Source: Sabellastarte sp. h YS-2021 (lineage: Eukaryota > Annelida > Polychaeta > Sabellida > Sabellidae). Taken from it: a stretch of DNA of 64,000 nucleotides. Every line of letters starts with the position of its first letter. The stretch's first letter is position 1. The notes under the pieces were generated by a model. The model saw nothing but the letters and a program-made list of their open reading frames with translations. It had not been told where the DNA came from and ran no database searches. The stretch spans positions 79,851,566 through 79,915,565 of the forward strand of contig OZ024928.1 in NCBI GenBank assembly GCA_964017235.1, read 5' to 3'. Of the stretch, positions 1 to 11,240 are shown piece after piece. The position numbers and the translations under genes are program-made.

Positions 1-440
1 AAAATGTTGTTCGGGCTATTTCTCAGAAACCGTAAGGTGTAGGAAGTTGATACGTGGTACGGATATTGGTTAGGGTGTGTAGGTGTGCAACGTCATGGTC
101 TGACCTTGATTTGACCTTTAACCTTGCTGTAGTGACCTTGACCTATAAAATATTGTCCGGGCTTTATCTCGGAAACTGTTAGGTGCAGGAAGTTGATATT
201 TGGTAGAGACATTGGCTAGGGGGTGTAGGTGTGCAGCATCATGGTGTGACCTTGATTTGACCTTTGACCTTGCCATAGTGACCTTGACCTATAAAATCGT
301 CAGGGCTGTATCTCGGAAACCGTAAGGTGTAGGAAGTTGATACTTGGTAGGGACATTGGTTATTGGCTATAGGTGTGTATTATCATGGTGTGACCTTAAT
401 TTGACTTTTACCTTGCCGTAGTGACCTTGACCTTTAAAAT
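1..440 (+). repeat. R-family tandem array, ~146-bp monomer
   Basis: About three monomers recur every 146-148 bp, each with the landmarks TATCTCGGAAAC, GTGTAGGAAGTTGATA, GGACATTGG, ATCATGGTGTGACC and TGACCTTGACCTATAAAAT. There is no coding potential. Each monomer carries closely spaced TGACC half-sites (for example 258-270 and 280-291). Confidence 0.85.
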
Positions 441-868
441 CTTGTTGCACCTTTGGGTCTGTCTTTTGATGCAGATTAAGCAAAAGTCATATTAGAATTT
501 ATTAAGAATTTTACTTTCATAACTTCCCATTGTAAGAGATAGAATTTCATCAAGTGAGCCGCAGATTTTACTCCCAACACCACACATAAGCATTCAATAA
601 ATGTATTACCACTTCTGTATGCATGGTAATATTCAAACCATCTAAACCATAATTCGGAAATGCAGATGTATATAAAGAGTGTTGAATTTTAGTTTATTTG
701 AATTTATTTAAACATTATTTCTCCATTTAAACATTGTTTGGACCTTTATATAACTGACAGTGCTCTGAAAGTATCCTGAAGTTTGTACTGGTACAGTACT
801 TCTATATCTCATGGTGTTGAAAATATTTCCCAAGGCTGTGGGGTACGGGCATCTCTGATGCTATTTTT
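1..868 (+). mobile_element. R1: right part of a minisatellite-bearing HINE-like element
   Basis: The left end lies outside the window. About three core monomers (1-440) are followed by a unique-looking tail. The tail ends with an inverted copy of the family head sequence (GGCTGTGGGGTA, about 834-845), a small hairpin (GCATC/GATGC) and a TATTTTT terminus at 868. The same tail occurs at 9651-9775, 17155-17293, 62815-62954 and, inverted, at 53867-54000, which defines the family (called R here). Positions 445-505 resemble the 3' tail of the CR1-like LINE at 13064-13127. The Helentron/HINE assignment is inferred from structure; no transposase is encoded. Confidence 0.6.
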
Positions 869-1560
869 ATAATTTTGGAATCCAAAAACAACATCTAGCA
901 AATACTGGGTTGTAAACTTTAGGTAGGGTCAGGTTTTACGTTTAATTCCTGTTTCAAGGTGAAATGGAGCAGATTTAATTTTAAATGTTTGTCTGGCCTG
1001 CATCTCCCCTATTATTGATCTAAAGGGTTGGAAATGTGAAACAAATTACAGAAAATCATCGACTGGAAACTTTTGATGATGTTAGACTTGACAGGCTTGA
1101 CCTTGGATGTAACTTTCAAGGTCAAATGACATTAACATAGGAGCCCTTGAACCTCACTTGTGTATAGCAGTTAATAGCAGTGAATTTGTTCTGCCCAGAC
1201 ATGTGATGTGTCAAGACACAATGATATACTTACTTTTGGCTTTTCTGTTTGGCTCATGTGTGTGTTCCTTCTGCAATTAGGTTGCAGCTGCTTCTTCGAT
1301 ACATAACTTTTGTGTTTTAACTGACAGCTGCTTACTTTTTCTTTTTTAGTTTCCAGCCCTAGCCTAAAATTGATCATTCTGTGAATGGTTTTATGAGTTA
1401 ACTTCCACTTGTACACAATGTCTAGTTTAAGAATTATTTCTGGGAAAAATTGAACCAGTGATTACTCCAACAACTAAAATTTTCCATGTTCTAAAGATGG
1501 TATTTTCGTGACAACCTTTGTGTCGAGGAATGTGGAATGTTGCTGTTTATACAGTGACAA
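869..1560. other. Unannotated AT-rich stretch
   Basis: No supported gene. Only short frames without domain signal are present. Nothing repetitive was recognised apart from a short copy of a sequence at 1561-1602 that recurs at 9769-9810. Confidence 0.4.
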
Positions 1561-1689
1561 TATTTTTGGCTTTGTTTACAAACAGGTTTTCTCTCTCATT
1601 TTTACCCCACAGCCCTTAAGGGTTGTCGGGGTATTGTTTTCACCCATGGTGTCCGGATGGGTGGGTGGGTCGGCGGGTGATCGGGTGGC

Positions 1690-3350
1690 AGAAAAAAATT
1701 TGACTGGCCTGCATCTCAGAAACTGTAAGGTGTAGGAAGCGGATGTGTGGTAGGGACATTGGATGGGGGGTGTAGGTGTGTAACATCATGGTGTGACCTT
1801 GATTTGACCTTGCCGTAGTGACCTTGAGTTTGAAAATCTTGTCCGGTCTATATCTTGGAAGGCCTAAGGTGGAGGAAGTTGATATTGGTTCAGGACATTG
1901 GTTCGGGGGTGTAGGATGTGCAACATCATGGTTTGACCTTGCTATGGTGGCCTAGACCTTTAAAATCTTATCCGGGCTATATCTCAGAAACTGTAAAGTG
2001 TAAGAAGTTGATACTTCGTAGGGACATTGGTTAAGGGGTGTAGGTGTGCAACGTCATGGTCTGACCTTGATTTGACCTTTGACCTTGCTGTAGTGACCTT
2101 GACCTATAAAATCTTGTTGAGGCTATATCTTTGAAACCATAAGGTGTAGGAAATTGATACTTGGTTGGGAGTTTTTAGGGGATGTAGGTGCGTAGTGTCA
2201 TGGTGTGACCTTGATTTGACCTTTGACCTTGATGTAGTGACCTTGAGTTTGAAAATCTTGCCTATATCTCGGAAACCATAAGGTGGAGGAAGTTGATACT
2301 TAGTAAGGACATTGTTTCGGGTGTGTAGGTGTGCACTTTCATAGTGTGACCTTGATTTGACCTTGCTGTGGTGACCTTGACCTATAAAATCTTGTTGAGG
2401 CTATATCTTGGAAACCATAAGGTGTAGGAAGTCGGTACTTGGTTGGGATCTTTTTAGGGGGTGCAAGTGTGCAGTGTCATTGTGTGACTTTGATTTGACC
2501 TTGCTGTAGTGACCTTGAGTTTGAAAATCTTGTCCAGGCTATATCTCGGAAACCCTAACGTGGAGGAAGTTGATACTTAGTAAAGACATTGATTAGGGGG
2601 TGTAGGTGTGGGTCATCATGGTGTGACCTTGATTTGACCTTTGACCTTGCTGTAGTGACCTTGAGTTTGAAAATCTTGACCTTGCTATTGTGACTTTGAC
2701 CTATAAAATCTTATCCAGGCTATATCTCGGAAACTGTAAAGTGTAGGAAGTTGATACTTGGTAGGGACATTGGTTGGGAATTGTAGGTGTGCAACGTCAT
2801 GGTGTGACCATGATTTGATCTTTTGGCCTTGCTTTTTTGACCTTGACCGATAATAGTTTGTCCGGGCTATATCTCGGAAACCATAAGGAGTAGGAAGTTG
2901 ATACTAGGTAGTGACATTGGTTATAAGGTGTAGGTGTGCAACATCATGGTGTGACCTTGATTTGACTTTTGACCGCGCTGTATTGACCTTGAACTATTAA
3001 ATCTTGTCTGGGCAATATCTCAGAAACCGTAAGGTGTAGGAAGTTGATACTGGTTGGGTATTGGTTTGGGGTTGTAGGTGTTAAATGTTTTGTTGTGACC
3101 TTTATTTTATCTGTGTCCTTGCTGTAATGACCTTGACTTAAAAATCTTGTCTGGACAATATTTTGGAAACCGTATAGTGTAGGAAGTTGACACTTGGTAA
3201 GGACTTTATTTAGGGGTTGTAGATGTGCAAAATCATGCTATGATTTTGATTTGACCTTTTCCAGACTATTTCTTGGATTCTGTGAACTGTAGAAGGTTGA
3301 CACTTGGTAGAGACATTGGTTAGTGTGCATCATCATGGTGTGACCTGTAA
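1690..3350 (+). repeat. R-family tandem core, ~12 degenerate monomers
   Basis: The monomers are about 130-150 bp and diverged from each other, some with internal deletions (for example around 2640-2700, where half-monomers adjoin). The recurring landmarks are TATCTCGGAAAC, GTGTAGGAAGTTGATACTTGG, TCATGGTGTGACC and TGACCTTTGACCTTGC. It is non-coding. Confidence 0.85.
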
Positions 3351-3638
3351 CTTTGGCTCTGCCCAAGTGTGTTCACCTGCCATATTTGATACATGTTTCT
3401 CTTATGACAAAGATACATGGATTGCTGCAACTGATTATTATATGTACTTTTAAATAAGTGTGCTATTTCCATTGACAGCTGTACTCCAGTTAATAAATTT
3501 TACAGCTTTGTAATTTTTAGTTTACTGATTAATGCTGTCATCTTGCTGATGAATTATCTTGTTTAAAACTTTATCTTTACATACATTTTCTTTCTTTCAG
3601 ATGTAATTTTCTCTACTTAAACATTATTTGGACCTACT

Positions 3639-3940
3639 GTGGCCTGGTGGGTAACACACTCGCCTAGGAACACAGAGGACGTGTGTTCAATCCCAGGTAC
3701 AGGCAGATACATAGTGGCTCGGATGACCACTTAAAATGGTGGTCCTCTGTCATTGGGTCCTTTCCCCAGTGGCAGAACCTCAAGGACGTTGATAAGAGGT
3801 CATCCTTGAGCATCTGTCTCTCAGTTAGGGGAATGTCAGTAATTTGAGAGTTGGACTGTACTTGTACAGTGGAATGGGTCATATAGCTCTTTGAGTTCTG
3901 TAGTATATGGAGATATTGCACTGAGCATAAATACAAATAC
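3639..3940 (+). mobile_element. SINE-A, tRNA-derived
   Basis: The first ~65 bases resemble a tRNA gene: an A-box-like segment (TGGCCTGGTGGGTAACACAC) and a B-box-like segment (GTGTTCAATCCCAGG) at normal spacing, which would form an internal pol III promoter. A ~230-bp unrelated body follows, ending in an AAATACAAATAC tail. It interrupts the R2 tail between GGACCT and the later TTTATATAAC. A clean target duplication could not be defined, so the ends are approximate. Confidence 0.6.
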
Positions 3941-3953
3941 AAATTAACCATAA

Positions 3954-4122
3954 TTTGTTTGTTTATTTGGGGTTTAACGTCGCTTTCAACACTGTACAGG
4001 TCATATCACGACGGGTAGTTGGAAGGGCAGAGGAAACCAGTACATAGAGTTCGCTAGGGTTGTGTACTGTAAACTGCCGACCAACGGTAAGCAACTAGCA
4101 GCTTTCCCACTTACGGCCATGC
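3954..4122 (-). mobile_element. SINE-B, truncated, reverse orientation
   Basis: This segment matches the body and 3' end of SINE-D (19381-19613), including GGTAGTTGGAAGGGCAGAGG and AGCTTTCCCACTT. It lacks the tRNA head, so it is truncated at its 5' end on the - strand. It is flanked by perfect 13-bp direct repeats AAATTAACCATAA at 3941-3953 and 4123-4135, showing a target-primed insertion right after the tail of SINE-A. Confidence 0.8.
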
Positions 4123-5113
4123 AAATTAACCATAAATTAACCTTTATATAACTCATGTATATATAACTCCCTCATGTAGATCTGTTTGCACCTGTTTTGT
4201 TTTCAAAATATAGCTTTTGTTACTCAAGAAGAGAAACATATAATATCAGTCTTTTTTAACATAACAGACAAATGCAGAGGAGGTATACCCTTTTATCTTG
4301 AGATGGTCCCTGAAGTTTGTTTGGGTCCTTTTGGTACAGGTGGAGGGTGGCACTTGTGCCCATGCACAAAAATTAGTGAGTGCTGTTTTAATACTATTGG
4401 GTTGTATAGAATAATATGTGGCATTACAAGTTTTGGGGAGTGTAGGCTCTACTTTAGTCTGCACTTGATTGTTGACCTATGTTCTGGTCAAGGGAATATA
4501 GGTTTCAATGTTTATTTCATGTTTTTTGTCCATCTGAGTGTGACGTTTCTGTTGTCAAGTTGGCGCATATTGGAGTGTTGGGTTCAAATTAGCCAGAAAT
4601 GGCAACAGTACATTCAGTATTTTCAATTCTGGTGCACTCTCTGTTCCTTTTATGGGATGCCTCAGTTAACAGGCCTGTTGGTCTATGAACTGAACTTTTA
4701 TATTGAACTGACATGAGTAGATGGCAGGCCCTTTAAAAATATTTTGTATGAATGTCAGGGATTGGCAGATCGAAAGAAAAGAACTGATGTATTTAATTGG
4801 TTAAAGAAAAAAAAATGTCTGTATACTGTCTCACAGACATTCACATCAGTCCAGCAAACCATAATGCATTCCTACAAGACTGGGAAAATGAGATCATTAT
4901 TAACTCCTTTTCTTCTGAAAGTAGGGGGGTGTCTATCTTATGTTGAATACAAAGTTTTGGAGGTAGAAAAAGATGATGTGGGTAATTTGATGATGGCAAA
5001 AATTTGTTTCTACCAAGAGTACACAATACTTTTAGTTGTCTTATATGGACCAAATAGAGATGACCCAGGCTTCTATGACAATTTAAAGGAAAGAATAAGT
5101 GATAAGGAGAATT

Positions 5114-5265
5114 GAGGGTCCTCAGTGGCCTAGTGGTTAGCAAGTTTGGCATCTAATCATAGGCTGTCACCTCTGTGGGTTCGAGTCCCACAAGTGGCAA
5201 TTCTGAGGACCTGTCCCAATATGACCCTGGCTGTTGAACGGGACGTAAAACCCCAACTTTGACTT
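5114..5265 (+). mobile_element. SINE-C inside L1 endonuclease
   Basis: A 152-bp insert with a tRNA-like head: A-box region TGGCCTAGTGGTTAGCA and B-box GGTTCGAGTCCCAC. It is flanked by perfect 14-bp duplications TGATAAGGAGAATT at 5100-5113 and 5266-5279. Removing the insert and one duplicate restores the endonuclease reading frame. The body differs from SINE-A, but its end (GGACGTAAAACCCCAA) resembles the SINE-D tail. Confidence 0.88.
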
Positions 5266-6639
5266 TGATAAGGAGAATTTACCATTTATAATTTGTGGGG
5301 ACTGGAATCTTGTACAAAATTTTGAAATTGATACCTATGGATACCAAAGGGAAAACAATACAAGGGCAAAAGCTAAAGTGCAAGCAATGCAAACAGCTTT
5401 GGACCTAGAGGATGTATGGAGGATCAATAATGAGAAACTTAAAAGATACACTTGGTTTAGCAGTAAAACTCCCCGACAAATGGCTAGACTTGACTTCTTT
5501 CTAACAACCCCCGACATTCATTCAAAACTAAAGAATACCTCAATCTCCCATGGTTATAGAACAGACCATTCAGCTCTTATTTTGGAATTAAATTTATTGG
5601 AAGCTAAACATGGTAAAGGCTTTTGGAAGTTTAACACTTCACTGTTACACGACAAAGAATATATAAATGTGGTGAAACAAGAAATTTGTAATACCATCTC
5701 CAATACAAGTGTAATGAAAAGAGTAATGTGGGTGGTAGAGAATTTACAATAGATAATCAAATGTTTTTTGAAATGTTAAAGTTAAATATAAGGGGTCAAA
5801 GTATAGCCTACAGTTCAAGAAAGGCCAAATTTAATAGGGATAAAGAAATAAAAATAGAACAAAATATCACAAATCTTGAAAATCAACTAACAGAAGCCTG
5901 CCTTTCAAACTCACAAGATAAAATCTTCGAGTTAGAAAAGAAGTTAAACCAACAAAAAATAGATTTAAGGGATACACAGGAGGCAAAATTAAAAGCTTCT
6001 GTACTAAGATCAAAAGTGCAATACTATGAGGAAGGGGAGAAGGCAACAAAATTTTTTTGCAACTTGGAGAAACGCAATTACATTAATAAGGTCATAACTA
6101 AATTAAATGTGAATGGGAAAACAATTATGAACCCTGACAAAATACTTTCAGAACAAAAAAAAATACTATGCAAACATTTATAGCTCAAAAGTTTCGGACA
6201 GTAATGCTGATTTAAAAAAATTTTTAAAGGAGGACAATATTATGAAATTAGGAGCCTGATCAAAATTTTTGTGAAAGGCCAATTTCTGAAAAGGAGGCTA
6301 AAGAAGTTGTTAAAAATATGAAAAATAATAAAACCCCAGGAACTGATGCGTTCCCAGTGGAATTTTACAAATTTTTTTGGTGTGACATAAATACTTATTT
6401 AATAAATAGCTTTAATCAATCCTTCTTGAAAGGTGAGCTATCTGTGTCCCAAAAACAAGGTATAGTCACATGTTTGCCAAAAGGAAACAAACCAAGAGAA
6501 TTTTTGAAAAACAAAAGACCTATTTCACTGTTAAATACAGACTATAAAATCTTATCAGGCATCCTAGCTCAACGTTTGAAGAAAGTACTTCCAAAAGTCA
6601 TAGGAGAAACACAAAAGGGATTTTTAAAAGATAGATATA

Positions 6640-7126
6640 CAGTAGATTTGGTTTAAGTAGAACTGCCGTAAGTAGAATATTACCATAAGTAGAAGTAGTT
6701 TCTAAGTCCCAACAATTAGTAGTGCAACATATAAGGATAACTAGAAGTTCGACTTACAGAAAGTTGCCATAACTAGAACCTAATTTGATGCACAAACTGT
6801 TACTTTTCAATGGGAATAACAAGGTATAAGTAGAACCTATAAATTTTGCGTACACAGAAATGTAAATATCCAAGAAAGAGGTGACCAAATAGTACCATAT
6901 TGTGACACTCTCTGCCTGATTCCTCACTTTTGTGTTATTAAGTCTGAACACCAAGCAAATAAATTTCACAGTGGAGTGATCACACATGTTAATTATTGCA
7001 AGAGACTTGATTTACGTAGTGTCTCTAGTGCTTCATGTATTTCTCAAAGGGGGTATAACTAGAAGTTGTCATAAGTTGAAGTAAATGGCTGACATTTTGC
7101 AACTTCAACTTAGACCAAATCCACTG
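6640..7126. mobile_element. Tc1/mariner-type MITE inside L1 RT
   Basis: A 487-bp insert flanked by TA dinucleotides (6638-6639, 7127-7128). Its termini are imperfect inverted repeats starting CAGT: CAGTAGATTTGGTTTAAGT on the left and CAGTGGATTTGGTCTAAGT as the reverse complement of the right end (17/19). Removing it with one TA joins the RT codons as D-R-Y-I-G-E-N in frame. TA target choice and CAGT ends fit Tc1/mariner. No transposase is present. The interior has several TAAGTAGAA / TAACTAGAA motifs. Confidence 0.9.
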
Positions 7127-9815
7127 TATTGGCGAAAACATAACATTAGTCTATGACATCATGTTAGATTTGGAGGTTCATAACAAAAAAGGACTGATAA
7201 TATTGCTGGACTTTGAAAAGGCTTTCGACTCCTTGGAGTGGAAATACATTAACAAGGTACTACAAAGTTACAGTTTCGGCACTAACTTTATTAGATGGTT
7301 CAATACTCTATATAACAACTCTTGTAGCTGTGTAATTAACAATGGGTATTTTTCAGAATTTTTCCAGCTGGCTCGCGGATGTAGGCAAGGTGACCCCCCC
7401 AGTCCCTATATTTTCATATTAGCCATAGAACCTTTAGCTATGGAAATTAAATTGGACAAGGAGGTGAATGGAGTAACCATGGGTAATACCAATTTTAAAT
7501 TGGGCCAATATGCTGACGATACCTTTTTATTACTAGATGGATCAGAAGCATCTTTGAGGAAAAGTTTCAGAATTTTTGAAGAATTTTACCTTTGCAGTGG
7601 TCTTAAATTAAACATTGATAAAACATTCGCAGTGTGGTTAGGGGCAATGAAACTATCCAATGAAACACCATGCTATGACTTTAATTTAAAATGGGCAAAG
7701 AGCTTCACACTTTTGGGTGTAGATTTTAATGTTGATAAAGACAAAATGGTTGCAGAAAATTACAACTCAAAACTTCACACCATAGAAAAAAATCAATCAT
7801 TGTTATAAAAAGCGAAAACTCTCCCTTATAGGTAAAGTAACTGTACTAAAGACTCTAATTGTCCCAAAACTGGTACATACTATGCAAGTACTACCTTCCC
7901 CTACTTCAGAATTTTTAAAACGAATGGAGATAATTTTTAAACTCTTCCTTTGGGATGATAAAAAACCAAGAATAACACTAGCCCAACTTGAGAAGGACAT
8001 TCAAGATGGTGGCCTTAAGTTAACAAAGCTTGACTTTTTAGACCAAGCTCTAAAAATGACATGGATCAATAATTTGATAAAAAGGGATGGCAGTTGGCAA
8101 CACATTTTTGAGCATAACATAGCAAAAAACAAAAAAGAAGTTTGGCTGTTGGATGTTGTTTCTCTAAAGAAACTAAAGAACTCTGTTCAAAATGTCTTTT
8201 GGAGAGATGTTTTTAAATCCTGGATTACAAATAAAGAAAATTTTTCTAATGAAATAAACGTCAGGACCTATCCAATTTGGAACTCTTACTTTTTACAAAA
8301 CTGTAATATTTTGCTTAAAAAGGAAAATTTTGAACAAAAAGGACTCCACTATATAAATGATCTACTTACAATTTCAGGAGAACTTATGGGCTATAATGAT
8401 TTTCAAAATACATACAGAATGAAAATAAATTTTGTAGACTTTTACTCGTTAATACATTCAATCCCAAGAAAATGGATGGCCATCTTACGAGACCACAGAC
8501 ATAGGATTAAAGGACCAATATTTCAACCCATTTTGAATGAGCTCCTAGCAATGCCGAAAGTTTGCAAAGGGACATATTGGAAATTAATTAGCACATCAGA
8601 CTTAAGGAGAAACATTGCAAATAAGTGGTCAGAACACCTTGGAAAACAGTTTACTAACGAAGATATGAGAGATTTTTTACCTTAAATTTTCAGTGTACAA
8701 TTGAAAGTAAAATGAGGAGTTTTCAGTGTAAAATTTTGCAGCGCATCTTTACCACAAATAAATTCTTGAATATCTGGAATAAAAGCAGACAAATGCTACT
8801 TTTGCGGTATTATGACAGAAACATTGGAGCACCTATTTTGGGAATGCCCCAAAATTACCCAATTTTGGAAAAAGATGGTTAAAACTTTGGAGTCATATAT
8901 AAATTTGCATGAAATGTTAAACTACAAGTCTATTCTACTCGTGTGAGGTTAGGTCAAAACGAAACACTTGTAAACCATTTTATCAATATCATTAAGCGAT
9001 ATATATATGTAGTTAAGTGCAATGGCAGTAATCTTTGTGTAGAAGGAGCCTTAGGGAAAGTTAAAGAAACCTTTAAAATAGAGCAGAACATAGTTAGGCA
9101 ACAAAATAAAGAACATGATAGAATAGAAACAAAGTGGGCCCCATTACTGCAAATTCTGGACACATAAAATGCCTTCTAAATCTCATAAAACCAGTTCTGT
9201 AGACAGTTGCCAACATCACCAATATGAACCAACACTTGTTCTGTGTTTTGTGATATGTGTTCCTGTGTCGTTGTGTCTTTGTGATTTTGTGTTTTTGTCA
9301 TTTTCTTTGTGTACTCAAATAACACATAAAAAGCAGCTAAAAGTGATTCTTTTATATTTTTGTGTATTCAAATGATACATAAAAATAAGCTAAAATTGAT
9401 TTAAATCCATAGCGTACAGTTAATTAATATAAAAAATTATATAAAAAAAAAAAAAATAATAATAAAATTAACGGTCGTTCATGTATGTAGTACCCGAATT
9501 TTGTTTTGTGTGCTTTTTACTTCATACTGTGTATGAATGCATTTGTTAGGCCCTGATGGGGGGTTGGCCACCCTCGCCTCCCCAGGGCACCATGGGCTAT
9601 GTAAAAAACGGGTGAATAAAAAAAAAAGCTGAAAAAAAAACAAAAAAACCTTTATATAACTGACACTGCTCTGAAAGTATCCCGATCTTTGTACTGTTTC
9701 ACTACTTCAATATCTCATGGTGTTGAAAACTATTTCCTCAGGCTGTAGGGTAGGGGCATCTGTGATGCTATTTTTCGCTTTGTTCACAAACAGGTTTTCT
9801 CTCTCATTTTATTCT

Positions 9816-11240
9816 ATATAATCAATTTGCTATGTAAATGTTTCATAAATAATGGTAAAAACTTTTTTTTACAATGCAGGAAAGTCTAGTTCATAATGGA
9901 AGAGTGTGTTAAGCTCAAATAAATTCATCATTCTCCAAGAGCCTGTTTTTATTGTTTCAGTTTTTCAGATTTGGCTAAGTTATTTTGCTAATATAGAGGT
10001 CAACAAAGATTTATCAGAAGACAAGAAGAAAGTGAAAATGCAGCAATTTCCTGTGTGATTGAAGTTAAAGGGGTAAAAAGCCTGTTGAAAGTGAGTATTA
10101 CTTTTATAAATATAATAAGAGTATTTTGAAGCCCTACATGAATGTTTAATACAAGCTGTAATTTTTCATTGAGAAAGAAAGTGTAATAAACAAATTTCAG
10201 GTTTAGGTTGGGTTTGACTTCCTGGCCGCTTATTAATCAGCATCAGACTATGTTTGGGTTCACCATGTCCGGCCACAGTTAAGCATGCAACAATCAGATT
10301 GGACTGTCAAGAATAAATGACAGATTTATTCATTGTAAATGATTTTTTTGTATATGTTTTCCCAAAGAAAGGAAAAAAATAAATGCTTTGAAGCAGGCTA
10401 ATTGATGTATAAAAGCTGTATTATTTTGTAATGGTGGATTGTAATATAGTGCCTTATTTATCTTTTGGAATATGACCATCACAAAAACAATGCAAAATGA
10501 ACTAGGATTGGAAAAACTTTTGGCAAGTGTACATGAATATTTAACTGAGTGAGAAATATTTTGAATATGTAGAATCCCAGTCTGTTTCATCCTTCAGATA
10601 ATCAGGTTTTATGTTATAACAATTTGCCAACAAAAGTTGCTGACATCTTGTTATCTTGCATCACTGACTTCGATATCAATAACAGTTTCAAGGTGCTTGA
10701 GGGCTGCCAAATATAACAATTTAATGAGTAAAAGCATTTAAAAGCCTAATATTTTACTAATAACTGACCTATTATTCAGAAATCTTCATTTTAAGTAAAA
10801 TAATTTGTGTATTGTGTACAATTTAACACTTTTAGAGAATTTTTCATTATGTAAGGCTCTCTTGTGATTGTATGTACTCTAAAACAATGCTCCAATATCT
10901 CTGAATATACAAGCATTTTCATAATTCATATCCCTGCTTTAGTACACATATTTACCCCATCTGTACCCGATTAGACTTTGCACCAACATAACTTTTGCAT
11001 ACCAAGCATGCATTTTTTTAAACTAAGTATCACCATATAAACTTTCAGAGGGGGGAAAAGGCCATATTTTCATGCTAAGTGCATATTTGGTACTACATAA
11101 TGGTTTTTGCTGTACACTACCGATTGTCATTTTTTGCTTGAGTTTGCTAATTTACCAACAGAAGCGGCTTGAACATTAAAATCAATGAAAAATGAAATGG
11201 AAAAAAATAATAAAATAATAACTTAAAGTTTGTCTTTTAT
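9816..11240. other. Unannotated AT-rich stretch
   Basis: No convincing gene or repeat. A possible short exon-like piece lies near 9969-10090 (see findings). The remainder is AT-rich and featureless by eye. Confidence 0.35.

Larger units (their letters stand above)
4736..9170 (+). pseudogene. L1-like ORF2 (endonuclease-reverse transcriptase), broken
   Basis: The product would be the target-priming endonuclease/reverse transcriptase of an L1/Tx1-like element. The endonuclease begins with the QGLADRKKRTDVFNWLKKKK region (4759 on) and resumes after SINE-C with ICGDWNLV, RLDFFL and GYRTDHSALI (5280-5600). RT blocks: NNKTPGTDAFPVEFY (6324 on); KRPISLLNTDYKI; after the MITE, LDFEKAFDSLEW (7212 on), GCRQGDPPSPYIF and the catalytic QYADD (about 7507). 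The C-terminal part (7810-9167) has a C-x2-C..H..C segment near 8790-8850 (CYFCGIMTETLEHLFWECPK). SINE-C plus its duplicated target adds 166 bp and alone explains one frame change. The MITE adds 489 bp and keeps frame. Independent frameshifts or stops occur near 5730, 6180-6300, 7800 and 8685-8940. Confidence 0.85.
4154..9646 (+). mobile_element. L1/Tx1-like non-LTR retrotransposon (with nested insertions)
   Basis: It is bounded by a 15-bp direct repeat AACCTTTATATAACT at 4139-4153 and 9647-9661. The second copy resumes the interrupted R2 tail, so this is a genuine insertion. Order: about 580 bp of 5' sequence without a recognisable ORF1; endonuclease; reverse transcriptase; long C-terminal region with a zinc-knuckle-like segment; 3' UTR; and an A-rich end (9617-9648). 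The 3' UTR segment near 9550-9630 resembles that of the - strand element at 26590-28332, so both belong to one clade. It carries SINE-C and a Tc1-type MITE and is no longer functional. Confidence 0.85.
1603..9775 (+). mobile_element. R2: R-family element invaded by SINEs and an L1
   Basis: The head at 1603 reads TACCCCACAGCCCTTAAGGG and folds back on itself (ACCCC..CCCTT/AAGGG..GGGGT), followed by a GGGT-rich stretch. The tandem core runs to about 3350, and the tail is interrupted at 3639. The rest of the tail resumes at 9647 after two SINEs and an L1-like element, and ends GATGCTATTTTT at 9775. Without the insertions the element would be about 2.2 kb. The inverted head copy (GGCTGTAGGGTA) sits internal to the 3' end, as in Helentron-type asymmetric terminal inverted repeats. 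Boundaries are good to a few bases. Confidence 0.7.

Noticed and set aside
4186..4716. 176-codon frame as a gene or as L1 ORF1
   Set aside because: It lies in the 5' part of the L1-like insert but has no coiled-coil, RRM or zinc-knuckle signature; its composition looks like translated AT-rich DNA.
5130..5205. tRNA gene
   Set aside because: The A and B boxes belong to SINE-C, which has flanking duplications and a non-tRNA body; the cloverleaf is imperfect.
9420..9480. Origin or regulatory AT-rich element
   Set aside because: It is part of the L1-like 3' UTR and has no distinct motif.
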